Assembly: GCA_030144725.1 (NCBI GenBank) | Contig: JASKMD010000008.1 | Span: 5,645,056 to 5,709,055 of the forward strand | From: Haematococcus lacustris | Lineage: Eukaryota > Chlorophyta > Chlorophyceae > Chlamydomonadales > Haematococcaceae | Length of the DNA: 64,000 nucleotides | Direction of reading: 5' to 3' | In this document: positions 43,335-56,100 of the stretch, piece after piece | How the letters are laid out: each line of letters begins with the position of its first letter | How positions within the stretch are numbered: position 1 is the stretch's first letter | Translations under genes and position numbers: made by a program | Notes under the pieces: generated by a model | Told to the model about the DNA's origin: nothing | The model's database searches: none | Seen by the model: only the letters and a program-made list of their open reading frames with translations

Positions 43335-43420
43335 CTGGGAAGCAGGTGGTAATCTTGAAGGTCCCGCCGTTGCCTGTGATGGGGCCAAACACCACCCCCT
43401 TCGAACCCCTGGTCATGAAA
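43335..43420 (-). CDS. Putative isolated exon, unrecognised protein
   Basis: The minus strand has a clean acceptor (GGCTACAG|TTTCATG) preceded 28 nt upstream by a perfect TACTAAC branch-point sequence (43448-43454). An open exon (FMTRGSKGVVFGPITGNGG, then TFKITTCF) follows, with a GTGAAG donor. A second exon-like frame lies at about 42965-43140 (PYTINLLSQGSAADDD), but the phase to it does not agree. Unknown function; may belong to a disrupted host gene. Confidence 0.35.
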
Positions 43421-43740
43421 CTGTAGCCATTGGCAGCGCCGGGCCAGGTTAGTAACAATAAAAGACACCAACACACTGGCCAACACACTGGCAGTTGTGT
43501 GTGCTCTCTGCAAGAGAAGCAACCAGGGGCAATGAGTAGGCAAGGCAAGGCAAGCAGCAGTCAAGGAAAGGGGTGCAGGGCCGTGTAATAGGGCGGGGGA
43601 TAGGCTGCTAGCCAGGAACCTAGCAAAACGTACATTCATGCATAGAGCATGTGTACATGTGTTGGTTCTTGCTTCAACGCTGCTTAGTCGAGTGCTATGG
43701 GACTGGTGCCACCCTGTGTGCCTTGAATGCATGGCTGCAG

Positions 43741-44496
43741 CTGGAGGACATGGAGGTGTCCATGAAGCGCTGACCTGGGGTGGCTGGGGTGCTGATGCAG
43801 TGTTGCGGGCCTGCTGCAAGGTGGTGTGCTGGCCCAGGGGCAAAGACCAGCGGCGGGGCAGGTTGGTGCTATTGGATGAGCCCTGCACCAGCCCAGCAGC
43901 CCTATGAGAGCCAGCTAAACACGCCCAGGGATACCAGGCCTGAGGGCTGGATACCCCAGAGCAGGGCAGGTGCACCACCGCCTATTGCGTCCAGCCTGGA
44001 GCCAGCGGCGTGACCAGCCAGTGCGGGGCCTGATGTGGTGCCCGGTAGTGGCCCCCTGCATCCTGCCACAGCCCCCATGCAGCAGCCAGGAGGCCACACA
44101 GCCTGCAGCCTCAGAGCCTGGGCCCAGCACTCCCCTGCCAGCTAAGCGCAGCAAGCGCACCAAGGCTGAGCAGGCAGCTGAGCCCACCCAGCCCACCAAG
44201 GGCACAGGCAAAGGCAAGGCCCAGGGCAAGGCTGCCAAAGCCAAGCCGGCACCACAGCCAGGCAGGTGGGTAGACAGGGACTGCAATGCAGTTCTGAACA
44301 TGCAGCGCATTAAGGAGGGCAAGTGGCACCCACTAGAGCTGCGCTGTGGCCAGACCAGTCAAAGCTGCTGAACAAGGGCACGGAGCACCCTGAGCTGGGC
44401 TACAAGCAGTTGCGAGACCAGGAACCCAAGGCCCAGCAGCAGCCTACGGCACAGGACTTTGTGGGCCCCAATGAGCTGTCATCAGCGTACAAGTAG
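43741..44496 (+). pseudogene. Fanzor alpha second-exon copy, decayed
   Basis: A retained splice acceptor (GCATGGCTGCAG, ending 43740) is followed by LEDMEVSMKR and then a stop and frameshifts. Later blocks match alpha exon 2: PAWSQRRDQPVRGLMWCPVV, PAKRSKRTKAE and GRWVDRDCNAVLNMQRIKEG. After another frameshift it ends in NELSSAYK and a stop (44494-44496), which probably shows the ancestral C-terminus. The conserved 3' region follows to about 44580. Exon 1 is absent. Confidence 0.8.
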
Positions 44497-44714
44497 TGCA
44501 TGCATGTCATGCCAACTCTAGGCTACAGCCCTGTCACAGGGGTCAAGCAGTAGTGTAGGTGGAAGGCGCCCATGCCATGGGAACAGGGCAGGGCGTGTCC
44601 AGCATATTGTGAGCAGTGGACTTGGGCTGCAGTGGACCTGGGCTGCAGTGCTACCTACCGAACGCAGGAAGTGGGGCTGCAGAAGGGTTGAGGCAGGAAT
44701 TGACGGCTGGAGGT

Positions 44715-44862
44715 GCAGGAGGGGGGGAAGGGGGGCGAGGGGAAGGGGAAGGGGGGGGAGGGGAAGGGGGGAGGGGAGATGGGGGAGGGGGGGAAGGGGG
44801 AGGGGGAGAAGGGGGGAGAGGGGAGGGGGAAGGGGGGGGAGGGGAGGGGGAAGGAGGAAGCG
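44715..44862 (+). repeat. Purine-only GGGGAAGG-type tract
   Basis: About 145 bp of imperfect GGGGAAGGGG/GGGGGAG repeats. Frames open here on both strands are repeat artefacts. Confidence 0.9.
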
Positions 44863-45472
44863 GAGGCATTGGTGGGCTCTGCAAGCATCAGTAGGCATCA
44901 GCTTAGTTGCTTAGGTGGGGCGTCAGCACTAGTGGCTGGACTGGGCAGTGCTCAGATCTCAACGACCTGTGCCCAGCCCTAAGCATGTGTGTCGGCAGGT
45001 GCGGCCATGCGCATGGATGCTGCAGCCTGGCAGCAGCCTTCAGCACAGCCTGGCAGGCGGTGAGGGTGCTGGTGCATGGGCACTTACCGGGGGGGTCAGA
45101 AGGTTGGCGTTGGTGGGCGGCAGGGGGGATGAAGGGGGTGGCAGTGGGGGGTTAGGTGGGGTGGGGCTGGGTGGCGGTGAAGGGGGTGGTGGGCTGGGAG
45201 GAGGTGGGGCGGGGGGAGCTGGCTGGGGGGGTGAAGGGGAAGGAGGGAGTGGCGAAGGGGGTGGCAGCCCAGGCCTGCATCAACAGCATCAAAATGGTGT
45301 CTGGGCCAGCCCTCAGACAGGAGTTGAACAATGGAACACTGGAACAATGAAGAAAGAACTGTGCAGGGGGTGTTGTAGCCTAGCAAGCAACGACTCACGG
45401 AGGTGGGGTCGGGGGTGGAGGTGCTGGTGAGGGGGTTGGCGGCGCGGGGAAAGGATTTGGCAGCAATGAGAC

Positions 45473-45666
45473 CTGGCAGCGGTGGAAGGGCATTGCATAG
45501 CGGGTGAAGAAGGCCTGAGTGTCGCGGGTCATCAGGGCGCCGCGGCTGCAGGCACGCAGGAGGTGCAAGCAGCAGCCTTGGTCCGGGATGTCTGCCTTGG
45601 AGACAGGGATGTCTTCGTACACGGGCGGTACGCGGGTTAGTGACGGGTGATGGGGCTTGCTCTTGG
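45473..45666 (-). CDS. Putative exon of an unrecognised minus-strand gene
   Basis: The exon is bounded by CCAGCAG on the acceptor side and CCAG|GTCTCA on the donor side. It reads KSKPHHPSLTRVPPVYEDIP, then VSKADIPDQGCCLHLLRACS and MTRDTQAFFTRYAMPFHRCQ: balanced, protein-like composition in a region otherwise full of G-rich simple sequence. Possible companions lie at about 45860-45993 and 45260-45340 (minus). No family recognised. Confidence 0.35.
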
Positions 45667-45779
45667 CTGCTGGATAGGGTAGGGAGAGGGCTGCGATGTC
45701 GGGGGGGAGGTGAGGGGGAGGGGACAGGTAGGTGGGTAGTAGGGTGGGGTGAGGTGGGGTGAGGAGGTGGTGGTGGGCT

Positions 45780-45838
45780 AGGGGGTGGTGGTGATTGTAG
45801 TGGTGGTGGTGGTGGTGATGGTGGTGGTAGTGGCGGCT
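45780..45838 (+). repeat. (GGT)n microsatellite
   Basis: Imperfect GGT/GAT repeats; on the minus strand they would encode a poly-His run. Probably intronic. Confidence 0.85.
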
Positions 45839-46196
45839 GAGGTTGGGTAAGCCGGCTCCTGCAACAGTCGCCAAGCGTGGTGCTGGGGGGTAGCTATGCA
45901 CGATGTGCATAACTCTATGACAACATATGCTTTTCCTGCATTGAGAGCTGCACCAAGGGTGGGTAACTCTGCTTCATCTAACGTAAGGAGCACAATAACA
46001 AAAACAGGCTTCGTTTCTGAGCTTTAAGACTGTCTGGGCTCAAAACCCCCATAGAATACGGACCAAGTGCGCGCCTACATTAAGGAAACAATGTCGGATT
46101 GATTGAGCCGGGAAGAATCACAAGCGCCGTCTGTACTTACCCTGGAAGCGTTAGGAATCCACCACGCATTTGCGAAGCATTTTCACAGCGCGATGT

Positions 46197-46203
46197 TATA
46201 AGA
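46197..46203 (+). promoter_or_regulatory. Candidate TATA-like element
   Basis: TATAAGA stands about 170 bp upstream of the first in-frame ATG (46371) of the large low-complexity gene. Position and motif only. Confidence 0.25.
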
Positions 46204-46370
46204 GCGGCCGGGTCTAGGCACACAGCCTTTTCTTACTCGCCATTTAACCCATAAGAATGCGATGCAGCATCAAGTATTAAGGAACACTCAAGTGACTGCC
46301 TTGGACAACAAATTGAAACAACTGACACGCAGGTAATCATAATAATTACTCAGTACTTACGCTACATACA

Positions 46371-49300
46371 ATGACGAGCCAGCTACCTTCGGTATTGCGT
46401 TTTGCCATCTTGGGTAGCGCGCACGTCAACGAGGACCTGGATGATTCAAACCAGGTTGAGGTGGACATCCCATCAAGGCGCTCCAAAACGCTGGTAGAGG
46501 CTGCATCCACCTTGCAAGCTCTGGTCAGGTGTGCGTGTGAGCTGCATGTGTCAATGATGAGCAGCATGCCTCCTAGCAAAGGTGGGGCATTGGCTGCAGT
46601 TCCTTGGCAACAATAAAAAGCTGTGTCCCAGACAGCTCCACACTGACTGGAGGTGGACTTGCCAGTGAGCATCCCGTCACTCGTGATGCAGCATAGGCCA
46701 AAGATGGAAATGTCAGCCGGCAGTCAGCTAACCCACTGTCAAGGATGAGAACAGGCAGCAGCCATGCCCCCCAACCCTATGAAGGTGGCCCACCATCCAG
46801 CCTCAGCAGTGCCACAGCACCCAAACACAGCACGATGCGTCCACCTCCCATACAAGTCCCTAGCGCACAGGGCACAGCGCCCCACAGCAGTTCCAGCTAC
46901 CAGCGGGGCATGTCCTACTCCTCTGTGCCCACCAGCCCCCCTCCCACTGGCAGCCTCCCTGTACCCCACAGCCCCCTCACGGCCCCTGTGACACCCACTT
47001 CAGCTGCACCCACATCAGCCCCCCAGCGCATACCAGGCTACAGGCTACCAAGCAGCACGCAGGACCCCAGCACTGCCCAGCGCCCAGCTGACGATACCAC
47101 AGCAACAGGCCGCGCAGGGCACTCTCCTGCCGCTCCCCGCTCGTTCGCCGCCCGCCGCCACGCCCAGTCTATGGACAAGCTGCGCTCCAGCTCCGCCCCT
47201 CCTGCCCGCTCCTTCCGCGCCGCTGCCCACTCCGCAGCTCAGGCCGCCCGGCTGCCCCGCCAGGCGCCTGGCCTGATTGCTGCCGCTGCCCCTCACTCCC
47301 TGGCTGCCCAGCGCCGCTCCGTGTCAGCCGACAGGGTCTGGTGTACAGCCTCCCGGGTGGAGGTGGAGAGTGGTGTTGGCGGGCTTGCCTGGAGGCCAGT
47401 GACGCTCGGGGCGGGGCCTGCTCGCTCTCTAGCTGCGCAGCGTCACGCACGCCGCAGTGCAGGCGGGGTCCAGCTGCAGGGTACAGCTGCGCAGCATGCT
47501 GGAGAGCTCAGGACCTCTCACAGCAGCCGACCACGCAGTGGCCGACAGGGAGGCAGGCAGGGCCAGCGGCAGGCAGGCAGGGAGGATGTGGGGTGGCCAG
47601 GGCAGGGGTGGCCTCTGGGTGCCGGGCAGAGAGGGGTAGGGGTGGGGCTTAGGGAGGGGGCAGGCGCACCATGGGAGTCAGGGGAGGGCGCGGCGGGGAG
47701 GGCAGGGGGGCAGCCGCGGTCGCTGGCAGCGAAGCAGCGGGCGGAGCAGCGAGCCAGCATAGCGCAGCCCCGCTCCTGGGCTGCATCCCGGCGCCAGGAG
47801 CGGCAGGGGGTGGAGCAATCCTTGCAGCTGGCCAGCCCTAGGGGGGGCGTTGCCCTGCCGGCCAGACCTGCGGTGCCCCCAGAGCCAGCCGCCCTGCTGG
47901 CCAAAGTCTCGTTGCAGGAGAGGGACATAGGGGCCCACAGGCCCACTGGGGATCCAGCTGCTGACGGCAGAGCTGCAGCCGGGGCGCCTGCTCAGGCCCA
48001 CTGGCAGCCCAGCCAAGTACATGCTGGCTGGCAAGCGGCTGCCCCTCTGGTGTCTGCTGACCTGGACAGGCTGGGGGGGGACATGGTGGCGTTAGGGAGC
48101 GCTGTTGTGGCGGATGCACCCTCCAGGGCGCTCAAGGCGGCAGCAAGGGCAGGGGCAGAAGGGGGGGCTGCTGCTGCTGCTGCTGCTGCTGGGCATGCTG
48201 CCATGCAGCCCCTAGGGCAGCAGCCTGTCCCCAGTAGGTCGCTGCCACAGGCGGTCCAGCATTCACAGGGCAGCGGGGCGTGGCAACAGGAGGCAGCTGC
48301 CACCCAGCTTCCCACCGACGCTTCGCAAGCGCTAAGTAGGCCTGGCCATGCCACAGGATCAGTGCAGGCCAGCCAGGCCCCTGCAGCCGCAAGGGAGCAG
48401 CAGACGGTCCTGGTGTCAGGTCTTAGCAGCAGCCCTGGCACCGGGGGGCTGCTGGCCCCCTCATGGACACCCCATGCCCTGCCCATGAGGCCCCCCCCAC
48501 TGCCCACCCAGCAGACTCTGCTCCCCACCCCAAACCTCCCCTCTGCACTGACTGCTGGCGGTGGCCACACCCGGCCCAGCACCAAATCAGGGGCTGGAGC
48601 AGGTGGCAGCGACAGCTGCGCTGGTGTCGGAGGCGTTGAAGGGGTTCAAGCAAGTCCTGGTATGCGCCCCACTGCCTTCAAAGCTAAAGCTCGGGATGCA
48701 GGTGCCAGCCGGTCAAGCAATGATGGCGATGCTGAGAACACGGATTGGAGCGCTCAATCGCCTCAACTGGTACGGTCAGGGCGCTGCGAGCCCTCCTCCC
48801 AGGTCAGCCTGCCTGCTGCCGCCCTGCCCCTAAGCTGTGTGCTAGGCTGGCTTTGTTGGCTTGCAGACTGTCAGCGTAGCTCGTAGAGCTAGCAGCCGTC
48901 AAGCACCCTTGGCAAGCACTCCCAGCCACAGACTAAGGGTGGTAGCCAGTCAAGGGGCGCGTGGGGCATCCCTTACATCTAGGGTTAGGTGGTGGGAGCA
49001 GACGGGAGCTCCTCCCTTGGTGCATGTCGGGTCTGCCGGAGCAGTCTTCGCATTCTTCTTATGTGCAAGCACTTTTCACCCTCAGTGAGCTGGCTCGGTG
49101 CGCTGGCTGCCTCGGTGCACATTTATGAGGACAGACAAAATGGGACAGGCACTTTGCGCAGGTTGGCGGCGCATCCTTGACGCGCAGTCCACCCCGAGGA
49201 GTCAGTCTGCAGCTTGGACAGCGGCGGCCGCGATCCGCAACGCCCGAGATTACACCCGCTCCCGCGTCCGCCGCCGGGGATGTTACGGATGGCCATCGTG

Positions 49301-50131
49301 CTGCCGGTGTCACCGAACCCAGCCAACGCATCCGCAGGACAGGGTCTGGTCCGTCGGATCGCTCCGGCCAGACAAGGCTCCCTTCCGATGCTCGACCCGG
49401 TCCAGCACCAATAACCTGGGCCGCGTCGAACGGTAGAGCGACGGCCGGCCCTTCGCCAGATGCTCACGGCAGTGGCGGGAGGTGGCAATCAGTGGCACTC
49501 CCGGAGGGTGTGACGTCATTCCAGGCGGCCAGGGGCCCAAATGCCAGTGATGGTCAGGATGTTGTGCAGACGCAGCATGGGTGGCAGGTTAAGCAGGGCC
49601 TGGCAGGTGAGCGGACAGGGCCCCTCAGGCCCAGCTCCCCAGATGCAGGCACAGCAGTGGCCACACAGCAGGCAGGAGGGGGACGGGGTGGGACCCAGCC
49701 GCAGCCGCAGCTCAATGCTGCACCCGTCATAGGGGCCAACATCTCCATCCTTCATGGCTCCTCCTCTAGGAGCCCTCCCCGCACCCTGACCATGGCCCTG
49801 GACAGCTGCCGGCCTGTGCAAGCCTTGTCACCGCTGAGAGCTGGCAGTGCAATGGACGTGGTGGCAGGGCGGGTCAGGGTGGCCTGCCAGCCACCGCCAG
49901 TGCCTGACCGTGGCTACTGGGTCAAGGGAGGCAAGCGGCTGGTACCGCCACCACATGAACTCCTGGCTGCATCCAGGTGGGGCGGCTATGGGGGGTCTGG
50001 GGGCTTGGGTCAGGTATCACACTAGGTGCTGCTGCTCCTAGTGTGGGAAACCCCTTGCATGTGATGCAGTGACTGACTAGATTGTGCGCAGGGCACTTTG
50101 CCAGGGCTTGGCCTTCACCATATCCCGAACT

Positions 50132-50182
<51 letters not shown>

Positions 50183-53100
50183 AGCGTCCAGCCTGTTGCC
50201 TGGTCTCCTAATCCACAGCTGCACTCCCAGCTGCCTCAGGCCCATCAGCAGCCCCCTTCAGGGTTGCTCCTAGAACCGGCCATCGACCCATCAAGCCAGC
50301 CACCACTGCTGCAGCTGGACTGGGCGAACCCAGCTGCACAAGGTACACGGGCAACTAGTAGTACACTGGTGACTGCTCTCAACTTCCCTCCCTGACGCTA
50401 CTGTGCACCCCTGCAGTGTCAAAGCTGATGGGAGGTGATGCCCCTCCTTCATCCACATCACATGCCGGTGGGAGGGGATCAAGGGCATCCTGCCCCCCGC
50501 AGCTCCCCTCCTCCCCTAAAGCACGCCCGACGGCGAGGGCATAGCCTTTCTTTACTTCTTTCCACATCACATGCCATTCACCATGCGTGCCACCTGACAT
50601 GCGCCTTGCTTGTCAATGGCAGTGATGAGGTGTTGGTGGCATCGCCACGTGTGACCCCTACAGGGTGTCCTGCACTGGAAGCCGCGGGTGCTCTGTGCAC
50701 AGTGCAGGCAGGGCTGTGCAACTGTTTCCCTGCATGCCAGAAACCAGTTGCCACCATGTTCGCCTTGAGGATGGGTGTGACCTCATACAGCATTGCCCAC
50801 ACAGCATACGTGCCGGTAGGTAGCGGGTGACTCCCCTCCCCTGACCAAGTACTGCCTTAAAGCATGAGCCCCAACACTGGGCTGCGGTCGCGGGGTAAGA
50901 GGGACCCGGCCGATGGTACTGCCCCGTAAAACTATGGTCCCCTCACCGGGGATTGAACCCTGGTCTGCTCAGGCCTCCACACCCACCCACCACATCTGCT
51001 GTGGCTGCTGCCTGGCAGGGGGCGCCTGGCTCAACCCCCCAGGGCTGGCCTCCCTTCCCCTGACCCCATCACACGAGGGACAGCAGCCCCTGCCCCAGCC
51101 TACCTCCTTCAGCTTGCAGCAGCAGGCCATAGCACTGCAATTGCAGCAGCTGCAGCTCCAGCAGGAGGCTGTGGCGTTGCAGCTGCAGCAACTGCAGCAG
51201 CAGCAGGACAGGCGTCTGTGGCTTGCTGACCAGCCAGACAGCACAACGGATGGACACGGCTTTGTGCAGCCATCAGCCCCGGCAGCAGCAGCAGCAACAG
51301 CGGGGGCCAGGCAGGTGGACGACAAGCTGGTGGATGATCAAACCATGGTCAACTACTTCAATGACCCCCAAACCATTGCCCTGGCAGCACGGTCCAGCCC
51401 TACTAGACGCAGCCAGCCTCCACACAGCACTGCAGCGGGAGGGGCCTCAGGCCAGGCTGGTGCAGGCAGGAATCGAACCCCTGACCTTGGCATTGGCGCC
51501 TCTGGGATGACTCACACCGCCATCAGCAGCCCAGCCCCTGGGAAACATTTGCAGGAGGGGCAGGATCAGAGCAGTGGGTGGCCAGGTGCAGTCCCTGTTA
51601 CTGGGAGGGATGGTGGTGATGATGACGACGGCAGCAGCATCAGGAGCGAGGAAACGGTGGATGCCCTGCTCCTGCGGTAAGGTCCTCAGTTCCACTACCT
51701 CGATTACACTTCCTCAGTTACACTTCCTCAGTCACACTTCCTCAGTCACACTTCCTTACTTACACTACAGGACGCAGGGGTAGGACAGCAGGCAACAACC
51801 GGTGGCATATGGGGCTAGGGGCCAGGGCACAAGCGGCTGAGTAGGCTGGAGCTAGGGGCGTATGCACTTCACGGCTTACAGCTAGGGTCCAGCTTGCAGA
51901 CCTGGTCCTGTTGCCACCAGTGTGTGGCGCCTTGGGCACACAGCCCTGTGCTCACCCTCATGCACATGACATGTGTTTGCATGGACCACATGTGGTGTAC
52001 ACCTTGGCTGCCCCTGTACAGTCAAGCATGCGGATGCATGGGTGCCGTGTAGTCACAGCTAGCATGGAGCTTAATCACCCTACCTCATGTGTGCAGCCCT
52101 GACGACCCCCTGCTGGCCTTGGACCTCAACTGCCTGCTCCATCAGCAACAGCCGCGACAGCCTGGCATCAACCAGCCGGTGCGCACCTTGCGCGATGCAA
52201 CAGCAGCCAAGGGTGAGGACTGCTTCCTGCCCGCCGCACATTGCTAGGTGCCAGGTTGGCTGCTCGTGCATCATGGAACAGCCCGTACTGCTCCCTTGGC
52301 TTCCTTCCTCTACAGCTGCGGTATTGCCAGCTTGAGTGACCCTGTGCTGTCCCCTGAAATGTACCTCAGTTGGGTGTTCAGCGTGGTGTGATTTGAAGAG
52401 AGGGAAGAGTGAAGAGTGGGAAGAGTGATGTGGAGTTTTCTGCCACCTTGCTATGTGTATAAGGCTTCTACTCTTCCTGCGGTGCCACCCACCATCTGGC
52501 GAGTGCCCTTGTCTGGCCTGTGAACGGAGTGGAGCTAGGGGAGGGGTAGGAGCCCCATGGGTGCAGGGGGAGGCTGGCAGGAGCCTTGCCAATGGTGGCA
52601 TACCACGGCGATGGCCCGGCTTGCTGGCTTACTGTTTAGTTCTTGGCTACGGCTACAGCCATGGTGAGTCTCAGTGTGTTGAGGTGCTTTGCGGCATGCA
52701 GGCAGACATGTGAGGCTGTTGAAGCCTGGAGAGCTGCGACCCACACAGCGTGACGGCAGGCAGGATGGGAGGCAAGCTGGAAACGATGGTGGGTGCCCCT
52801 CCCTTGATATGCATGGGGTGGGTGCGGGAATGGTCCTCCTTTGCACCTTGGAGGGGGTGTCTCTTGTGTCTTGGGTCGAGATGTTGAGGGCACCAAGGTG
52901 GATGGAGTGGCATAGGGCAGGTGGTGAGAGCAGGCCATATCTGAAGATGGGAGCCAGCTGGGTGGCCAGGCGGGCCTCCAGGGAGGCCTGCAGGCGGGCA
53001 GCCAGCCGACTACACATCCAGCATTGGCGAGCCCATGCTGATATTGCCACATGGAAACCGCGGTCTAGGCCCCAGCCACAACTCTCTCCCTACCTCCTTT

Positions 53101-56100
53101 ATCAGGGTTGAGGAAGCTGCATAGCCCGCAGTGGCTGCGCAGGTGCGAACACGCTAATGGGCAGTCTCAATGCCGTGTTGTCTTTGATGCTTGGCAAGCT
53201 ATCCACCCTTGCTCCAGCACCTTGTTGCGCTGTGTTGGTGGCAACTTCAGCTATTGTGGCACACAGTCCTTCTGCTGCCTTGCGAACTGCCACCTGCCCT
53301 TGTCCCCTGTACGCATGGCTGTGGTGGCGTGGTACTGCCTAGCAGAGAACGAGCCACCAGTGGCGCAGAATGCTGAAAGGCCAGCGCCTGCAGGTGCAGC
53401 AGACCTCGCAAAGACAGCACAGGTACATCCCTAATCCCCATCCCTTCTCACCCTGTCCCTCAGACCTGATCCGCATCAACTCATTGCGTGACCCCCCACA
53501 TTGGGCCCTTTGCCCTGCCTCACATCCCTGATCCTGCCCCACGCCGCCCCGCGTCTGGCCTCCACACCCTCCCTGCCCACCTAGAGGACAGTGGTGAACA
53601 GCTCAGATCTGCCTCAGAATCCAGGATGTAATTGCAACCAAACAAGGGCCAGGGTCGGGGTCTGTGGCCACATGGCCCATGGCCCCATCCAGCCATTGCC
53701 CTGTGAACCTGCTTGGGCTCCTCATCAGGGAGCCTGTAGCCCCCACCGCAAAAAACCTCCCCCTCACCTCTCACACCCTGACCCCACACACACCTAGGCT
53801 GTGAAGTGGTGATGGTTTGCTGCGGTCCATCCAATCCTAACCACACCCACCCACGCCCCACAGGCCGCTTCCCATGCCCATGCCCTGCCCCCTGCCCCCT
53901 GCCCCCTGCCCCTGCTCCTGCCTAATCAGGCCACCAGCCCACACTTGAGCCGGCCAGCGCCCGCAGCGCTGCCCATCCACAAGATCCGGGTCCTTGCCCC
54001 TGCACCTGGCCCCCACCCACTGCCTCCCACCACATCAGACCCCCAACCCCGCCCCAGCCCAAGCCCTAATCTGCCGTCGCGACTGGCCAGCCCCCCTCCC
54101 TCAGGCCCCCCAGCCAATGCACAAGGCGGTGACTTGGACCCCTCCTCAGTGAAGTTGCTGCGGGTGGATAGAGCTCAGCTGCTTGGGGCGGGTGGACACC
54201 GCCTGCTGCACACCATGCCAAGGCCAGGGGGAGGGAGCGCTGGGTCAGGGTCGGCCTACACCCATCAGGCGTTGCGCTCTGGTCAGCTGCCAGAGGAGCG
54301 TGCAGGCACCGGTGCAGCAGAGGCCACAAGGCTGCAACCCCGGGCTAAGGCTGATGCTCCGGTGCAGCCAGGGCTGGGTGGTGGTGGGCTGGGTGGATGG
54401 GTGTCTGCGGGTGAGGGTGGAGAGCAGCAGGGGCGTCACACTGCCCCGTTGGAAGCGCACTGGCAGGCTGGGCTGAGCACCGCCTGGGGTCTTGAGGTGG
54501 AGGGGCACGCAGCAGCGGTGGGGCGGCGGCCGTTGTTCCCCGGCGCCCCCTCCTACATGTCTGATGTGGATCTGCAGCTGGCCCAGCGGGTGCGACAGTC
54601 AGGTCAGTGGCCGGGCCTAGCATGAGAGGTAGGGTCCTTGATGGGGAGAGTGGCGGCGGGCATGCAGGAGGTAGGCATAGTTGCCGTTGGGAAGGGTTAA
54701 AAAAAGAACTACTCTCCTGAGGGAGCGTGACTGAACTCCTTGATTTGCTGTTCATAAGGATGGGTAAATAGATGGGAGGAGACACCGCCTGGAGCGCTGC
54801 CTGCTCGCACCACCTAGCTTAGATTGCATGTGGTCATGGAGTGGTAGCCAGGGCACGTTGATTAGGTAGTTAAGTTAGGTAGTTCAGTCGAGAAGTGTTA
54901 GTTGAGTAGGCATCACGCATATCAGGTGAGGTGCATATCAGCCCGGGGTGAAGGCACAGCGTCACGACATCACGATCACCAGGCTGGGGTGCCTGTTTAG
55001 ACGCGTCATGAGCCGACAGAGGCTGATGTAATAGAGGGTAAGTCAGACCAACATAGAACAACTTCAACAGGGGACAAGATGCTGGCATGGGCTGGCATGA
55101 GAGCATGGTATGTCCCCTGCTAGCCTGGTGTCTAGCTGAATGTCCCTCCACATACTTCAGACCGAATACCACATACCTCTACCTCTGCACCCTTCGAGAC
55201 CTCTACCTCTGCACAGTCATCACGCTTCAGGCTTCCCACTGCAAGGCCTACACGTTCACTGACCAGCACATGGCTCCCAGCTTGGCTCCCTGCCTGCTAC
55301 ACCTGCTGCCTGCTACACCTGCTGCCTGCTACACCTGCAGGCCCGGCCCACACCACCGGTAGCCACACAGCCCAGCGCACGCAGCATCTGCTGGGGCTGC
55401 TGCAGGACAGGCAGGGAGGCGCGGCTGTTGTCCCAGGTGCGCCCTCACAGCCTCCCACCCCTCACAGGCCACACCCACACCCCTCACAGGCCACACCCAC
55501 ACCCCTCACAGGCCACACCCACACCCCTCACAGGCCACACCCACACCCCTCACAGGCCACACCCACACCCCTCACAGGCCACACCCACACCCCTCACAGG
55601 CCACACCCACACCCCTCACAGGCCAGGCCTGGTTAGCTTCTAATAGAATGGCTCATGTCGGCAGCAGGACCATGGTTTGCACATGACATGCGTAACGTGG
55701 CATGACATGCGTGACATGGCGGCTTGGTGTGACAAGCGTGACTTGCCTGACGTGATGTGACACGCGTGACAGTAGCTCACTGTAGCCAGAAGGCTGCCGG
55801 TGGAGCTGCCTGCCTACAGCACAGCACAGCATAGCATGGTATAGCTGCAGACATCACCTGCCTGCTTCACATCATGCCCCAGGTGCTTGCCTGCAGACGC
55901 TGCAGCCATCATCCGAGTGCGCCCTAGCCCAGCGCACCCTAGCGGGTCACTGGCACATCAAAACAAGGTGAGGGTTTGTAGCCAAAAGACTTCATCACTA
56001 TCACTGTCAGCAGCAGCAGCAGCAGCAGCAGCAGCTATCTTCATCAGCATCATCAACTGCTAGTTGATCCTCCCAAACACATGGCACATTTTGTGCGGGA

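Noticed and set aside
44609..45430. Plus-strand Gly/Arg-rich frames
   Set aside because: They come from purine-only simple repeats with no splice support. Composition is dictated by the repeat.
50895..51532. Functional tRNA genes on the minus strand
   Set aside because: B-boxes are good, but no full cloverleaf with matching acceptor and D stems could be drawn.
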